Shown piece by piece: positions 1 to 8,441 of a stretch of DNA of 64,000 nucleotides. The translations under genes were made by a program, and so were the position numbers. The notes under the pieces are model-generated. The model had not been told where the DNA came from and searched no databases. It worked only from the letters and a program-made list of their open reading frames with translations. The stretch comes from Paenibacillus_E allorhizoplanae (GTDB lineage: Bacteria > Bacillota > Bacilli > Paenibacillales > NBRC-103111). The stretch spans positions 124,001-188,000 of the forward strand of contig NZ_CAKMMW010000008.1 of the NCBI RefSeq assembly GCF_927798215.1, written 5' to 3'. How positions within the stretch are numbered: the first letter of the stretch is position 1; each line of letters opens with the position of its first letter.

Positions 1-1494
1 ATCCGCTTCATCCATCCCCATCACAAGCAGATTGTGACTGTCATGGGCCACCGTAGAGGCCACCGCGCCAGATTTCACACCAAAGCCATGGGCAAAAGCA
101 AGTGAGATTTGACCTGTGCCATGATGCCGCTCGATACAGGCCAGGCGAATAATGTCTTGCTCCACATCCGGCAGGATGATACCTTGTTGAATGGCGAGCT
201 CTGCCGTCATCTTCTCGGTTCTGGCACTATTTTCGATCACGCGGATCACATTGACGTTCGTCTTCTCCTGCTCGTTAGCCGCCCTAAGCTTAAAGTCCTT
301 CGCCGTCAGCTCCCGCTTCACGTTCATCGAATTGCGAATATGAGCCGGGTACGTAAACACAGGGAATTCGACAGCCAGCTCGCCTTGCTCCGCAATAATT
401 TGACCATCTGTTATAACCATGGAAGGCTCCATCTTCTGCAGATCATCCATTAGTAAAATGTCTGCACATTTCCCTGGTGTGATTGATCCCACATCATGCT
501 CCAGCTTAAAATAACGTGCCACATTGATCGTAACCATTTGAATCGCGGTGACCGGATGAACACCTTCTTCCATCGCGCGTCGTGCTACATGATTGAGATG
601 CCCTTTCTCCACAAGCGTTTGCGGGTTCACGTCATCTGTAACGAGTGAGATATTGGACGTATTGACGCCATCCTCGGTGACAATCTTGATGACCTCTTTG
701 ACATCATGCCACGCAGAGCCTTCCCGAATCATGAGATGCATCCCCATGCGAACTTTATGCAGCCCTTGCTCGCGGGTAACGGTCTCGTGATCCGACGTAA
801 CGCCAGATGCAAGATAAGCCTGCAACATACGATCATCGTCACTCGGGAAATGTCCCGTAACGGTCTTCCCACTTTGCAGTGTAGCTTCGATTTCTCCGAA
901 CATTTTGGGGTCCCCGAACACAACACCTGGGAAGTTCATCACTTCACCTAGTCCCACCACATTGTCCCATTGAAGTCCCTCTTGAATATCAGCTACCTCT
1001 AAGGTAGCGCCGCCATCTTCCAAATCATTTGTTGCTGGCACACAGGAAGGGAAAGTCGTGAATACTTTGAGCGGCAACTGCTGTCCCTCTTCATGCATAA
1101 GTCTGACCCCTTCTGAGCCGAAAACATTCGCTATCTCATGCGGGTCCATGAAAATCCCCGTCGTCCCTTTGACAATCGCCGCTTTGGCGAATTCCGTCAC
1201 GGAAAGCATCGTGCTTTCCACATGCATGTGGCCGTCCAGCAGGCCTGGCACCATGTATTTCCCTTTCGCATCGATCACGACCGTCTTGTCGCCGATCGTA
1301 TGATCAGCCTTTCCTATGAAAGCAATTCGTCCCGCAGCAATCGCGACATCCATATGGGCAATAAGCTCACCAGAATGCACATTGACCAAAGTACCATTTT
1401 GAATGAGTAGATCAGCAGCTTCTTCTCCTATTGCAACTTTAGCAAGAGTGCGGCTAACGTCCGTTAATTTATTTCGATTTGAAGTATACGTCAT
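1..1494 (-). CDS. ade: Adenine deaminase, 3' part cut by window edge
   Basis: The reading frame runs from an ATG at 1494 to the window edge and is open throughout, so only the first 498 codons or so are visible. The product resembles adenine deaminase of the amidohydrolase superfamily, which turns adenine into hypoxanthine and ammonia for purine salvage in the cytoplasm. Visible landmarks are the metal-ligand motif LLDGHMHVE near residue 80, the MDPHEIANVFG segment near residue 120, GHFPSDDD, and a late segment VASTVAHDSHNLLVMG typical of the C-terminal domain. It is separated from the glycan operon by about 110 bases. No purine riboswitch was recognised in the short upstream gap. Confidence 0.9.
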   Translation of the reverse strand, partial: MTYTSNRNKLTDVSRTLAKVAIGEEAADLLIQNGTLVNVHSGELIAHMDVAIAAGRIAFIGKADHTIGDKTVVIDAKGKYMVPGLLDGHMHVESTMLSVTEFAKAAIVKGTTGIFMDPHEIANVFGSEGVRLMHEEGQQLPLKVFTTFPSCVPATNDLEDGGATLEVADIQEGLQWDNVVGLGEVMNFPGVVFGDPKMFGEIEATLQSGKTVTGHFPSDDDRMLQAYLASGVTSDHETVTREQGLHKVRMGMHLMIREGSAWHDVKEVIKIVTEDGVNTSNISLVTDDVNPQTLVEKGHLNHVARRAMEEGVHPVTAIQMVTINVARYFKLEHDVGSITPGKCADILLMDDLQKMEPSMVITDGQIIAEQGELAVEFPVFTYPAHIRNSMNVKRELTAKDFKLRAANEQEKTNVNVIRVIENSARTEKMTAELAIQQGIILPDVEQDIIRLACIERHHGTGQISLAFAHGFGVKSGAVASTVAHDSHNLLVMGMDEAD

Positions 1495-1607
1495 AGGTTT
1501 CGTTCTCCTTTACTCCTACATGAGCATCCATTTCAATACATAAATGTACTCCTTAATGTATGTCTGAGCAACTTGTAACTATTTCTTCTAACGGATACCC
1601 AATAAAC

Positions 1608-2459
1608 TCATCGTTTATACTGATTGCTCAAATGCTCCGAAATGGACGTAAAAGAGAATGCCTCCAACATGTTTGCAAGCTTAGCCTTGGTACCTTTAAT
1701 ATTATAGTAATGAATAAAATGCTCCTTGCTGGGAAGCTCCAGCTTATGTTCTCTTGCATCAATTTCGCGCGGATGCAGATAAACAATGGAACTCTTCCCT
1801 CGGCGATTAGCAGATTGGATGGCTTTTCTAATAATGAACTCGGGGAAAAACCTAAAGTAAAAACCGCCGGAATAACCCACATTTCTCCCAGCAACTCGCA
1901 TGACAGACATCGGAACCTCGAAGAGATTAAGTTCTTTACCGTTCACTATTGGCTTATGAATCTCCGTCTTTGCTGTAGGAATCCCGTAAAGAAAAGTTTT
2001 CACTGGAAAAATACTAGCGTCATACACGAGGCCAAACTCTTCTAATACTTCAAGGTAGTGGAGGTTGCTTTCAACGATCGACCATGACGGCGCCCGATAC
2101 CCGAGTACCTTCGTTCCGGTTAGATTCTCAAGAATATCAACTGATTTCTGGACATCCGCACGAAACTCTTCTCTGGTTTGCTTGTAGGCTAATTCGTGGG
2201 CATACCCATGAGAGGCGACATCATGACCTTCACGCGCGATAGCCTTCACTATATCCGGGTAATCCTCTCCAATACAGCCAAGTGTGAAAAACGTCGCTTT
2301 ACATTTCGCATCGCTGCACATCTGAAGCAGGGTATCCATATGGGCTCGGAAACTAGAACCCTTCGTACGATCCGGCGTCACCTGTTCGTAATTCGCATGA
2401 AACCATTCTTCAATATCAAATGTGAGTAGATTCGTGATCTGTTTAGAAGAATTAGACAT
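1608..2459 (-). CDS. Polysaccharide deacetylase (NodB homology, DUF3473-like)
   Basis: This is a carbohydrate esterase 4 type protein of 283 residues, expected to remove N- or O-acetyl groups from a surface polysaccharide or its lipid-linked precursor. The NodB-domain motifs are visible: LLTFDIEEWFH near the N-terminus with the catalytic and metal Asp, SHGYAHE carrying the metal His pair, GYRAPSWS, and YLHPREID near the end. The last segment resembles the DUF3473 tail seen in exopolysaccharide-associated deacetylases. The start at 2459 is chosen because AAGGGGAG lies just upstream; this makes it overlap the methyltransferase gene by 8 bases, which suggests translational coupling. It is the last gene of the glycan operon. 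No signal peptide is seen. Confidence 0.85.
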   Translation of the reverse strand: MSNSSKQITNLLTFDIEEWFHANYEQVTPDRTKGSSFRAHMDTLLQMCSDAKCKATFFTLGCIGEDYPDIVKAIAREGHDVASHGYAHELAYKQTREEFRADVQKSVDILENLTGTKVLGYRAPSWSIVESNLHYLEVLEEFGLVYDASIFPVKTFLYGIPTAKTEIHKPIVNGKELNLFEVPMSVMRVAGRNVGYSGGFYFRFFPEFIIRKAIQSANRRGKSSIVYLHPREIDAREHKLELPSKEHFIHYYNIKGTKAKLANMLEAFSFTSISEHLSNQYKR

Positions 2460-3117
2460 GCTTCTTACTCCCCTTGATAGCGAATGATGTGCATAACCGA
2501 TCGTGCACGTTCCACTCTGCATTTCCTTTCGAAACGTAAGAGAACGGATGATAGATCTTTAAGAACTCTATATGCTCGAATCCGTGCTCTATGAGCACTT
2601 TCTTTAATTCATCCATGGCGTACATGCGATCGAATTTTTTGGTTTTCTCGAACAATCGGAGCACTTTCCTCTGCCAAGACCTGCGGTGCAAAGTTTCAAT
2701 AAGCAGAGTCCCTCCCGGCTTCGTCACCCTAGCCAATTCCTTAATAACCGCCCGATACTGTTCGATCAGCTGAATAACACCAATACACAGCACGAGGTCG
2801 AACTTACCCTCATCAAAATGAAGAGCCGTTAGATCATCCGACGATGTTCGAAGTCCTCTTTCCGCGGCAAAGGCAAGGCTTCTCTCCGAAAAATCCACCC
2901 CATACACCGTGTTTGACCCAACGAGAGGTTCACTAAAGGCACCTACACCACAGCCGGCATCCAGAATCTCTTTGTCATGAAGCTCTCCGAGCCAACCTAA
3001 TGTATGATTTCGCTGCAGAAAGAAACTTTCCTCATTATAGTAGTCAGAGGATTGTACGGAAGCGCCATGAACCTCTGCCCTCTTGTCAAAATACTGCTTC
3101 CAGCTAAGATTAGCCAT
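2452..3117 (-). CDS. Class I SAM-dependent methyltransferase
   Basis: The 221-residue product has a Rossmann-type methyltransferase fold. Motif I is EILDAGCGVGAF near residue 53, followed by the acidic end of strand 2 (VYGVDFSE), a motif near DLVLCIGVIQLIE and the post-III segment RVTKPGGTLLIET. It probably methylates a glycan or lipid-linked sugar made by the flanking glycosyltransferases, but the substrate cannot be read from sequence. It lies 42 bases after the FemAB-like gene and overlaps the deacetylase gene, so the three are probably co-transcribed. A GGGGGAAA stretch serves as the ribosome binding site. Confidence 0.85.
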   Translation of the reverse strand: MANLSWKQYFDKRAEVHGASVQSSDYYNEESFFLQRNHTLGWLGELHDKEILDAGCGVGAFSEPLVGSNTVYGVDFSERSLAFAAERGLRTSSDDLTALHFDEGKFDLVLCIGVIQLIEQYRAVIKELARVTKPGGTLLIETLHRRSWQRKVLRLFEKTKKFDRMYAMDELKKVLIEHGFEHIEFLKIYHPFSYVSKGNAEWNVHDRLCTSFAIKGSKKHV

Positions 3118-3159
3118 GCTCTATTTCCCCCGATTGTCATGTCACATATTGTTGGTTGG

Positions 3160-4242
3160 TTACGGCATTAGATACTTTATAAGCTGCTTACCTACTGGTT
3201 CTGTCACCATGTTAGGCATTCTCTTCCAGAGTTCAATGAAGAAACGCAGCTTTTCTTTATCTGGAGGACCCTCCTCTTTATTCGTGCTGCCCATCACGAC
3301 ATATGTGAGTTGCTCGGCAGCAGCACCCCATTGTTCTTTGTACTTATACGTGCCTGAACCGGTTTGTGAACGACCGAGATCAAGCTGCTTTAGCCCACTT
3401 CTTATCCCGAATTTCACGGCTTCCCAGTACATAAAGTTATTGAGATATTTGTGATTATACGCCGTCAAATTCGCACCATAGGGATAATAAAGAGTGGAGT
3501 CCCCCGGACTTATTAATAGCAGCATCCCACCAGCTACCTCACCAGTCTCTGCATCTAGGACGGTTTGCAGCACCGCATGATCAGGGAAATAGTCCAAGAA
3601 TCTTTGGAAAAAGCGAATATCCTGTGCGGGTGAACCCAACTGCTTCATACGCCGAACATAGACTTTATGAAAGCGTGCCAGATTCCCTTTATCATAAGAA
3701 ACCTGAAACCAGTTGTTCTTGTAGACCTTCCGGATATGGTTTCGATTATTGCGAGTGGAGAGGGATAGAACCTCATCTTCATTGGCTAATGGCAGCACAA
3801 AGGTGTGGTTGATGTCGTTTACTTGCCTATGGGCTGTATCCAATTGCTTAAGCACCGGGGACAACTGCTTGCCTTCGCTCAGCATCATACCATTCTTAAA
3901 TCTCAACTCGATGTAACGGAGACGGTATTTCTCCTTCAGCTGCACGATGGCATCCATAGCAAATTGCGCGGCTTCCTCATTCAGGGCACACACATCCGTA
4001 TAATTGACAAAGGGGAGCGAAACGCCTACCCGCTTGAGTCCTAAGTTGCGACCACTCGCTAATGGAATTAACGCGCAGATCTGGCCACTTTGGTCAACCA
4101 CAGCATGATACAAGCATTGATAGCCAAACGTCTCGAGCAGAATCTGTCTAAATGACAATGTGTGAAAAATAGTCCCCTGAGACCATGCCAATCTGTCCCA
4201 GTCTTCCTTCATGTCTTCGGTATAGGGCACACAATGGTACAT
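3160..4242 (-). CDS. FemAB-like GNAT-fold acyl/aminoacyltransferase
   Basis: The 360-residue protein resembles the FemAB/BioF2-like GNAT family found in exopolysaccharide clusters (the exosortase-associated FemAB type) and in peptidoglycan cross-bridge formation. Supporting segments are the N-terminal WSQGTIFHTLSFRQILLETFG, the central SVSLPFVNYTDV-type strand, the NRNHIRKVYKN basic stretch and the C-terminal YYPYGANL...LDLGRSQTGSGTYKYKEQWG block, which matches the second GNAT half. Start 4242 is preferred over the in-frame upstream codons because GAGAGGA lies nine bases ahead. With that start it begins just after the flippase stop. It probably transfers an acyl or aminoacyl group to a sugar; the donor is unknown. 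Confidence 0.8.
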   Translation of the reverse strand: MYHCVPYTEDMKEDWDRLAWSQGTIFHTLSFRQILLETFGYQCLYHAVVDQSGQICALIPLASGRNLGLKRVGVSLPFVNYTDVCALNEEAAQFAMDAIVQLKEKYRLRYIELRFKNGMMLSEGKQLSPVLKQLDTAHRQVNDINHTFVLPLANEDEVLSLSTRNNRNHIRKVYKNNWFQVSYDKGNLARFHKVYVRRMKQLGSPAQDIRFFQRFLDYFPDHAVLQTVLDAETGEVAGGMLLLISPGDSTLYYPYGANLTAYNHKYLNNFMYWEAVKFGIRSGLKQLDLGRSQTGSGTYKYKEQWGAAAEQLTYVVMGSTNKEEGPPDKEKLRFFIELWKRMPNMVTEPVGKQLIKYLMP

Positions 4243-4247
4243 GCAGA

Positions 4248-4586
4248 CTATCCTCTCAACCATAAAATGACACCAATCATAATAAACACGCATCCCGCCC
4301 ACTTCATGGCGCTAATTTGTTCATGGAAAATCATAATCGATACGAGAATCATAAAAATATATTGAATACTCGACACGAAGGTCACATAACTGAGGTCAAA
4401 TTGGGACAAGCAATAAATCCAGATGAAGGCCGCCAGTGCGTAAAAGGCAAAGCCGGTTATAATCAACGGTGTCGTCATGTAACCTATCGCGATAGCCATA
4501 ATTCCGCCCTCGAAATTAATAGCTCGACCACCTATTTTAAGCAAGGTACTCGCCACAACGGTCATGAGTACACTGGCAACTAGCAT
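4248..4586 (-). CDS. Small DMT/EamA-type membrane transporter (flippase-like)
   Basis: The 112-residue protein consists of four hydrophobic helices, the size and shape of one half of a drug/metabolite transporter and of ArnE/ArnF-like undecaprenyl-phosphate-sugar flippases. It ends with a short cytoplasmic stop (LWLRG). In this operon the most economical role is flipping the undecaprenyl-phosphate sugar made by the DPM1-like glycosyltransferase to the outer face, where the membrane glycosyltransferase would use it. It overlaps the DUF2304 gene by 7 bases. The small multidrug resistance family is the alternative, but the gene context argues for glycan assembly. Confidence 0.75.
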   Translation of the reverse strand: MLVASVLMTVVASTLLKIGGRAINFEGGIMAIAIGYMTTPLIITGFAFYALAAFIWIYCLSQFDLSYVTFVSSIQYIFMILVSIMIFHEQISAMKWAGCVFIMIGVILWLRG

Positions 4587-4984
4587 GATATATTTGATGA
4601 TTTTTCCTCCTCATTACTTTTCTTCTCAAGTTCTTCTAGCCTTAGCTTCGTTAATCCCAGTTCTTGGGTAAGCGCTTTATTATGTAGTTTTAAACCTGAG
4701 ATACTTATACTCGTATTCAGCAGGAGCAGATAGGCAGAGGCGATCAGAATGGCAAAAAATGCAGATGGCGCATAATCGATGCCCAGTAGTTTAGAGAACC
4801 ACTCCATCAAATTCGTGAACATGGACATGATTAACGTAAAGATACCTATTACAAACCATACAAGTGCATATTTCTCCCGAAGTCTTCTAGCCCTTACCAT
4901 CATAAATACGGTACTCATGAGTATTAAACTAAAGACGACACCCATTAATTGCACACTATACAGATGATGTTCACTCGTTAGCAT
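4580..4984 (-). CDS. DUF2304 family membrane protein
   Basis: The 134-residue product has three hydrophobic segments and a charged C-terminal coiled-coil-like tail rich in Leu, Lys and Glu (TKLRLEELEKKSNEEEKSS). The basic loop RARRLREKYALVWF between the first and second helices is characteristic of DUF2304 proteins, which are usually encoded beside DPM1-like GT2 enzymes, as here. Function is unknown; an accessory role in undecaprenyl-phosphate sugar synthesis or flipping is inferred from location. Start 4984 has GAGGTGG seven bases upstream and lies two bases past the preceding stop. The end overlaps the flippase gene. Confidence 0.8.
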   Translation of the reverse strand: MLTSEHHLYSVQLMGVVFSLILMSTVFMMVRARRLREKYALVWFVIGIFTLIMSMFTNLMEWFSKLLGIDYAPSAFFAILIASAYLLLLNTSISISGLKLHNKALTQELGLTKLRLEELEKKSNEEEKSSNISC

Positions 4985-4986
4985 CC

Positions 4987-5703
4987 CTACCACCTCGTCC
5001 TTGTCCTTGTAAAAGAGAATAAGATCGACATAATCACTTTGGTCATATAATAGGGACTTTGGATCGGGGTTATGGAGGAGACACCGTGTTCACGCTCTCT
5101 CATTTCAACGCCGATTTCCCCGATGCGAAGTCCATGTTTGCTAATCAAAATAATGGCGTCTGGCTCTGGGTAATCGTCTGGATAAAATTGGCTTAACAAC
5201 TCTATGCTCTTGCGATTATACATCCGAAACCCTGAAGTCCCGTCGGTAATCTTCGTCTGAATTAACAAGCGAAATAAGTAATAGAACACTTTAATACCAA
5301 GGCGCCTTGTCCACGTCGTTTGGAACGATTTAATATCTAGAAACCTCGAGCCGATGACCATATCGGACCCCGTTTGCGTCATATACGCAAATAGCTTGTT
5401 CACCTCGCTGGGAAGGTGCTGACCATCGCCGTCAATTTGCACCATATACGAATAACCATTCTTCTCGGCATATTTGAAGCCAGTTTGCACCGCGCCGCCA
5501 ATCCCTAAATTATAGGAGAGGTCCACAACTTTGACGCCATCTCCTGCTTGCTTGGCTATCGCAGACGTGTTGTCCTTCGAGCAATCATTAACAACGAGAA
5601 TATCGTAACTAGGAAGATTCTCACGAACATCCTTGATTACTTTTAGAATATTGTTCTGCTCATTATAGGCCGGGATCACAATGAGTGCTTGTTTCTGTTC
5701 CAT
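4987..5703 (-). CDS. Glycosyltransferase family 2, DPM1/undecaprenyl-phosphate type
   Basis: The 238-residue enzyme has a GT-A fold: IVIPAYNEQNNI at the N-terminus, the ILVVNDCSKDNT segment, QIDGDGQH as the metal-binding DxD-like motif, and SGFRMYNRKS further on. There are no long C-terminal membrane helices, so it resembles dolichol-phosphate mannose synthases of the soluble type. It likely loads a sugar from a nucleotide donor onto undecaprenyl phosphate on the cytoplasmic face. It overlaps the upstream membrane glycosyltransferase gene by 28 bases and is followed directly by DUF2304. The basic end RTRTRW may contact the membrane. Confidence 0.88.
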   Translation of the reverse strand: MEQKQALIVIPAYNEQNNILKVIKDVRENLPSYDILVVNDCSKDNTSAIAKQAGDGVKVVDLSYNLGIGGAVQTGFKYAEKNGYSYMVQIDGDGQHLPSEVNKLFAYMTQTGSDMVIGSRFLDIKSFQTTWTRRLGIKVFYYLFRLLIQTKITDGTSGFRMYNRKSIELLSQFYPDDYPEPDAIILISKHGLRIGEIGVEMREREHGVSSITPIQSPYYMTKVIMSILFSFTRTRTRW

Positions 5704-6959
5704 TGAAGCAACTTCCCCCCAAATTTGTTAATGAAGAATAGCATTATGCGGATCAATCTCTCGACACCATACCCGCAGACGATACAAATAAAGGGTAAAG
5801 CAGGCAGCTTATAGCGATACATACTATCCATGAACAACACCATACAAAATAGGAATATCGACACAATAACTAACCAAACAATCGATGTTTTTCTGAATAT
5901 GTTGTTCTTTATCGCAGCGTAAGTTCCGAATAGAAATAGAAGAGATGGGACGACATCCTTGCACAATTTAATAACCCCAGCCAGACTCCGTATATCCGTC
6001 TTCCATACCCACCAGCCGATAAACGCAAGAGCCCTTCTGCCATATAACAACAGTACATGATCCCAATTATGAATAAGAAAGCTCAGGATCAAACTGCCGA
6101 AAATATCAATGCGATAATCGGGACGATAGGCATAGTCATGACCTGAAGGATTATCATAAATCCAGCCTTTGGCATATATATTGTATAAAACCAACTTCGC
6201 ATTATATTGTAGAGAGGTAAGAAGTGGATTCAATTTGTGAGTAAATACAAGAAAACCAACAGCTGCGAAAACGAATAGTAAAGCGCATACAAACTTATAT
6301 CTATGCCTCTTGAGGAAAGCGATTAATGGATATCGGTTAATTTGCAAGGCGATGTAAATGAAAATAAAGGCTAGTGTCAGAACTCCCGTTGGGCGGAATA
6401 CCAGCATGAGGAGCGAAGAAATAAGAAATAACGCACCCATACCTTTATTGTTATTCTCAAGCGTTTTAAGAAGAAGGAAGACATTCAGCAATACGAGATT
6501 CATAAATAAACTATCTGAAAGAATGTACATCGACCAAACTGTAATATGCCAAGATGTTGCATAGAAATACGAGGCTACTATTGCGGTAATTCGGTTGAAT
6601 AATCGACGAGTGATGAGGTAAACCAAGATCACACACGATGCCGTTGTTACAGCCTGTATAAAAACAACGATATATTCTTCCTTAAACACACCTATCAATA
6701 TGGCGAGAATGAGGTTATAGCCCAAGTAAAGAAGATCATTCATATGTAAGCCAAGCTTGAAATCTGTTAACAGGGAGTGGGCGTAATTCAGATACCACTG
6801 CGAATCTTCCGATTTCGGGAGTCCCTTCTCTGAGTGCAGGATAAAGAAAAAGTACTCTAATTTCCTCTTTAGTGAAAGCACGACAAGTGGGAGAATATAG
6901 ATCCATTCGTAATTCTTGTATCGCTGATAGATTTGATTAATTCGCTCGATAAGATACAC
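5676..6959 (-). CDS. Polytopic membrane glycosyltransferase (GT-C, GT39/ArnT-like)
   Basis: The 427-residue protein has roughly ten hydrophobic helices and an extracytoplasmic first loop with KSEDSQWYLNYAHSLL, in the position where GT-C enzymes carry their catalytic acidic residue. GT-C enzymes take sugars from polyprenyl-phosphate carriers on the outer face, which fits the DPM1-like enzyme and flippase encoded downstream. The start is GTG at 6959 with GGAG eleven bases upstream. It is the first gene of the minus-strand glycan operon. The acceptor (teichoic acid, exopolysaccharide or protein) is not apparent from the sequence. Confidence 0.8.
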   Translation of the reverse strand: MYLIERINQIYQRYKNYEWIYILPLVVLSLKRKLEYFFFILHSEKGLPKSEDSQWYLNYAHSLLTDFKLGLHMNDLLYLGYNLILAILIGVFKEEYIVVFIQAVTTASCVILVYLITRRLFNRITAIVASYFYATSWHITVWSMYILSDSLFMNLVLLNVFLLLKTLENNNKGMGALFLISSLLMLVFRPTGVLTLAFIFIYIALQINRYPLIAFLKRHRYKFVCALLFVFAAVGFLVFTHKLNPLLTSLQYNAKLVLYNIYAKGWIYDNPSGHDYAYRPDYRIDIFGSLILSFLIHNWDHVLLLYGRRALAFIGWWVWKTDIRSLAGVIKLCKDVVPSLLFLFGTYAAIKNNIFRKTSIVWLVIVSIFLFCMVLFMDSMYRYKLPALPFICIVCGYGVERLIRIMLFFINKFGGKLLQWNRNKHSL

Positions 6960-7385
6960 TCTGCTAACAACTCCAAATCTGTCATCATAATTGTGATGAA
7001 ATTGTAAAAAAAGTGTGATGTAAATGTGAAAACAACTAGATTTTCGACATTCTCTGATGAAATCCTGCTTCTTATGGACTATTTCACAATAAATTAATTT
7101 GAGCTAATTCATTGATAATGTTCTTGTCCCAATATATTGCTTTTAGCCCTTTTCATAAGGATATCATTTAACCAACCTCCCGATGAATGGAAAAGGCCAT
7201 CCCTTAGGATTTACCTTATAGGATGGCCTTTTTGTTGTTTTCTGTGAGCAGCAACACATCGTCAATCGAATAAACGCAACTTTAGAACTGTTGTCCAATG
7301 GTAACTTTTACCTTAAAATAAATAAGGAAACGAAAGGGAATTTGTTGAAAGTTAGGTAATTTACTTAGGGCGGTGAATTGTATTC
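6960..7385. other. AT-rich intergenic region with no supported gene
   Basis: This 426-base gap separates the divergent glycan operon and the eCIS-core gene. No ORF with a ribosome binding site was seen. It holds one strong hairpin at 7191-7233, described separately, and should also contain the promoters of both flanking transcripts. No clear paired -35/-10 could be assigned by eye for either. Confidence 0.5.
7191..7233 (+). terminator. Orphan intrinsic terminator-like hairpin
   Basis: A 12-base arm AAAAGGCCATCC at 7191-7202 pairs with GGATGGCCTTTT at 7221-7232, and T residues follow. On the plus strand it looks like a complete rho-independent terminator, yet no plus-strand gene lies upstream within 230 bases. 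It may end a small RNA or reach readthrough from the minus strand in the weaker orientation. Confidence 0.65.
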
Positions 7386-8429
7386 ATGAGTTATCAATCA
7401 CATGTGAAAAATAACCAATCGTCAGAACAACACGATAAGCAGAAACCCACTAACAGCTCAGCCAAACAAACTGGAACAGCGGATCGCATGTCCCCTTTTT
7501 CCACTTCACATATCGCACAACTACAGAGAACCATCGGGAATCGCGCCGTCGCTCAATTATTTAGATCTCAAGCTCCAACACCAACCCGATCCGAGAAGCC
7601 TATTCAGACCAAAAAGAATAACACGGGCATGCCTGATGATTTGAAATCTGGTGTAGAAAACTTATCCGGTATGTCCATGGATTCCGTTAAGGTGCATTAC
7701 AATTCCGATAAACCTGCTCAGTTGCAAGCCTTAGCTTATGCACAAGGGAATGACATCCATGTAGGACCTGGTCAAGAGCAGCATTTGCCGCATGAGGCTT
7801 GGCATGTCGTCCAACAGCGTCAAGGCAGAGTAGCACCCACGCAGCAAGCTGGTGGCGTCGCCATTAATGATGATCACGGATTAGAGTCCGAAGCCGATCG
7901 TATGGGAGCGAAAGCATCTGATTTGGGCGGCGAGCGTATGCAAATGAAGAGATCGGACAACGATAGTTTAGTAAGTGGAGAAGCTTCAACCTCTTCGGAT
8001 ACGATTCAAAAGGTGGCTGCCACTCTATACGACGGATTGGATGCCAATGATCCAAGTACATATGATGTCGGAGGTGGACATTCCTATGCCGATCACGGGG
8101 CGCATACTACGGAAGAACAGCAACGCGAACGATTGAAAAGCGGTACCGCGCCTTCAGGTCGGGTGAGTAAAGTGCCAACGGGCAAAGCCGCTTCGAAATT
8201 CGTCTCGGACGATAAGCATAAGGCGGCCTTCACCAGTGCTTACAGCACTTTGGTGTCCAAAAACGCACCGAAACAAAAACTCGTCGGCATGGGTACCGTG
8301 ATCAGTGTACCAGGTGCAGGGGTCGGTTATCTCCGCGATGGTACAGAGGTCACTTGTGATCAGGTCCAATTAGATATTCAGCCAGACAATGGCAAATTGA
8401 AAATCAATACGATGTTTCCAGTAAGCTAG
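7386..8429 (+). CDS. eCIS-core (DUF4157) protein with C-terminal putative toxin domain
   Basis: The 347-residue protein has three parts. The N-terminus is a polar, disordered leader ending in LQRTIGNRAVAQLF, a segment common at the front of eCIS-associated cargo. Residues about 70-155 form the eCIS-core domain: MPDDLKSGVENLSGMSMD, then VHYNSD, GNDIHVGPG and PHEAWHVVQQRQGRV with an HExxH-like motif, then ESEADRMGA. Residues about 210-347 form a separate domain with HSYADHGAH, RERLKSG and ASKFVSDD, reminiscent of nuclease-type polymorphic toxins. No contractile-sheath or baseplate genes are in this window. The next gene, 12 bases on, looks like its immunity partner. The core domain is recognised; the toxin assignment is inference. 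Confidence 0.8.
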   Translation: MSYQSHVKNNQSSEQHDKQKPTNSSAKQTGTADRMSPFSTSHIAQLQRTIGNRAVAQLFRSQAPTPTRSEKPIQTKKNNTGMPDDLKSGVENLSGMSMDSVKVHYNSDKPAQLQALAYAQGNDIHVGPGQEQHLPHEAWHVVQQRQGRVAPTQQAGGVAINDDHGLESEADRMGAKASDLGGERMQMKRSDNDSLVSGEASTSSDTIQKVAATLYDGLDANDPSTYDVGGGHSYADHGAHTTEEQQRERLKSGTAPSGRVSKVPTGKAASKFVSDDKHKAAFTSAYSTLVSKNAPKQKLVGMGTVISVPGAGVGYLRDGTEVTCDQVQLDIQPDNGKLKINTMFPVS

Positions 8430-8441
8430 GAGGTGTAGGGA

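Noticed and set aside
1495..1607. Purine riboswitch ahead of the adenine deaminase gene
   Set aside because: The gap is only about 110 bases and no conserved purine aptamer core was seen.
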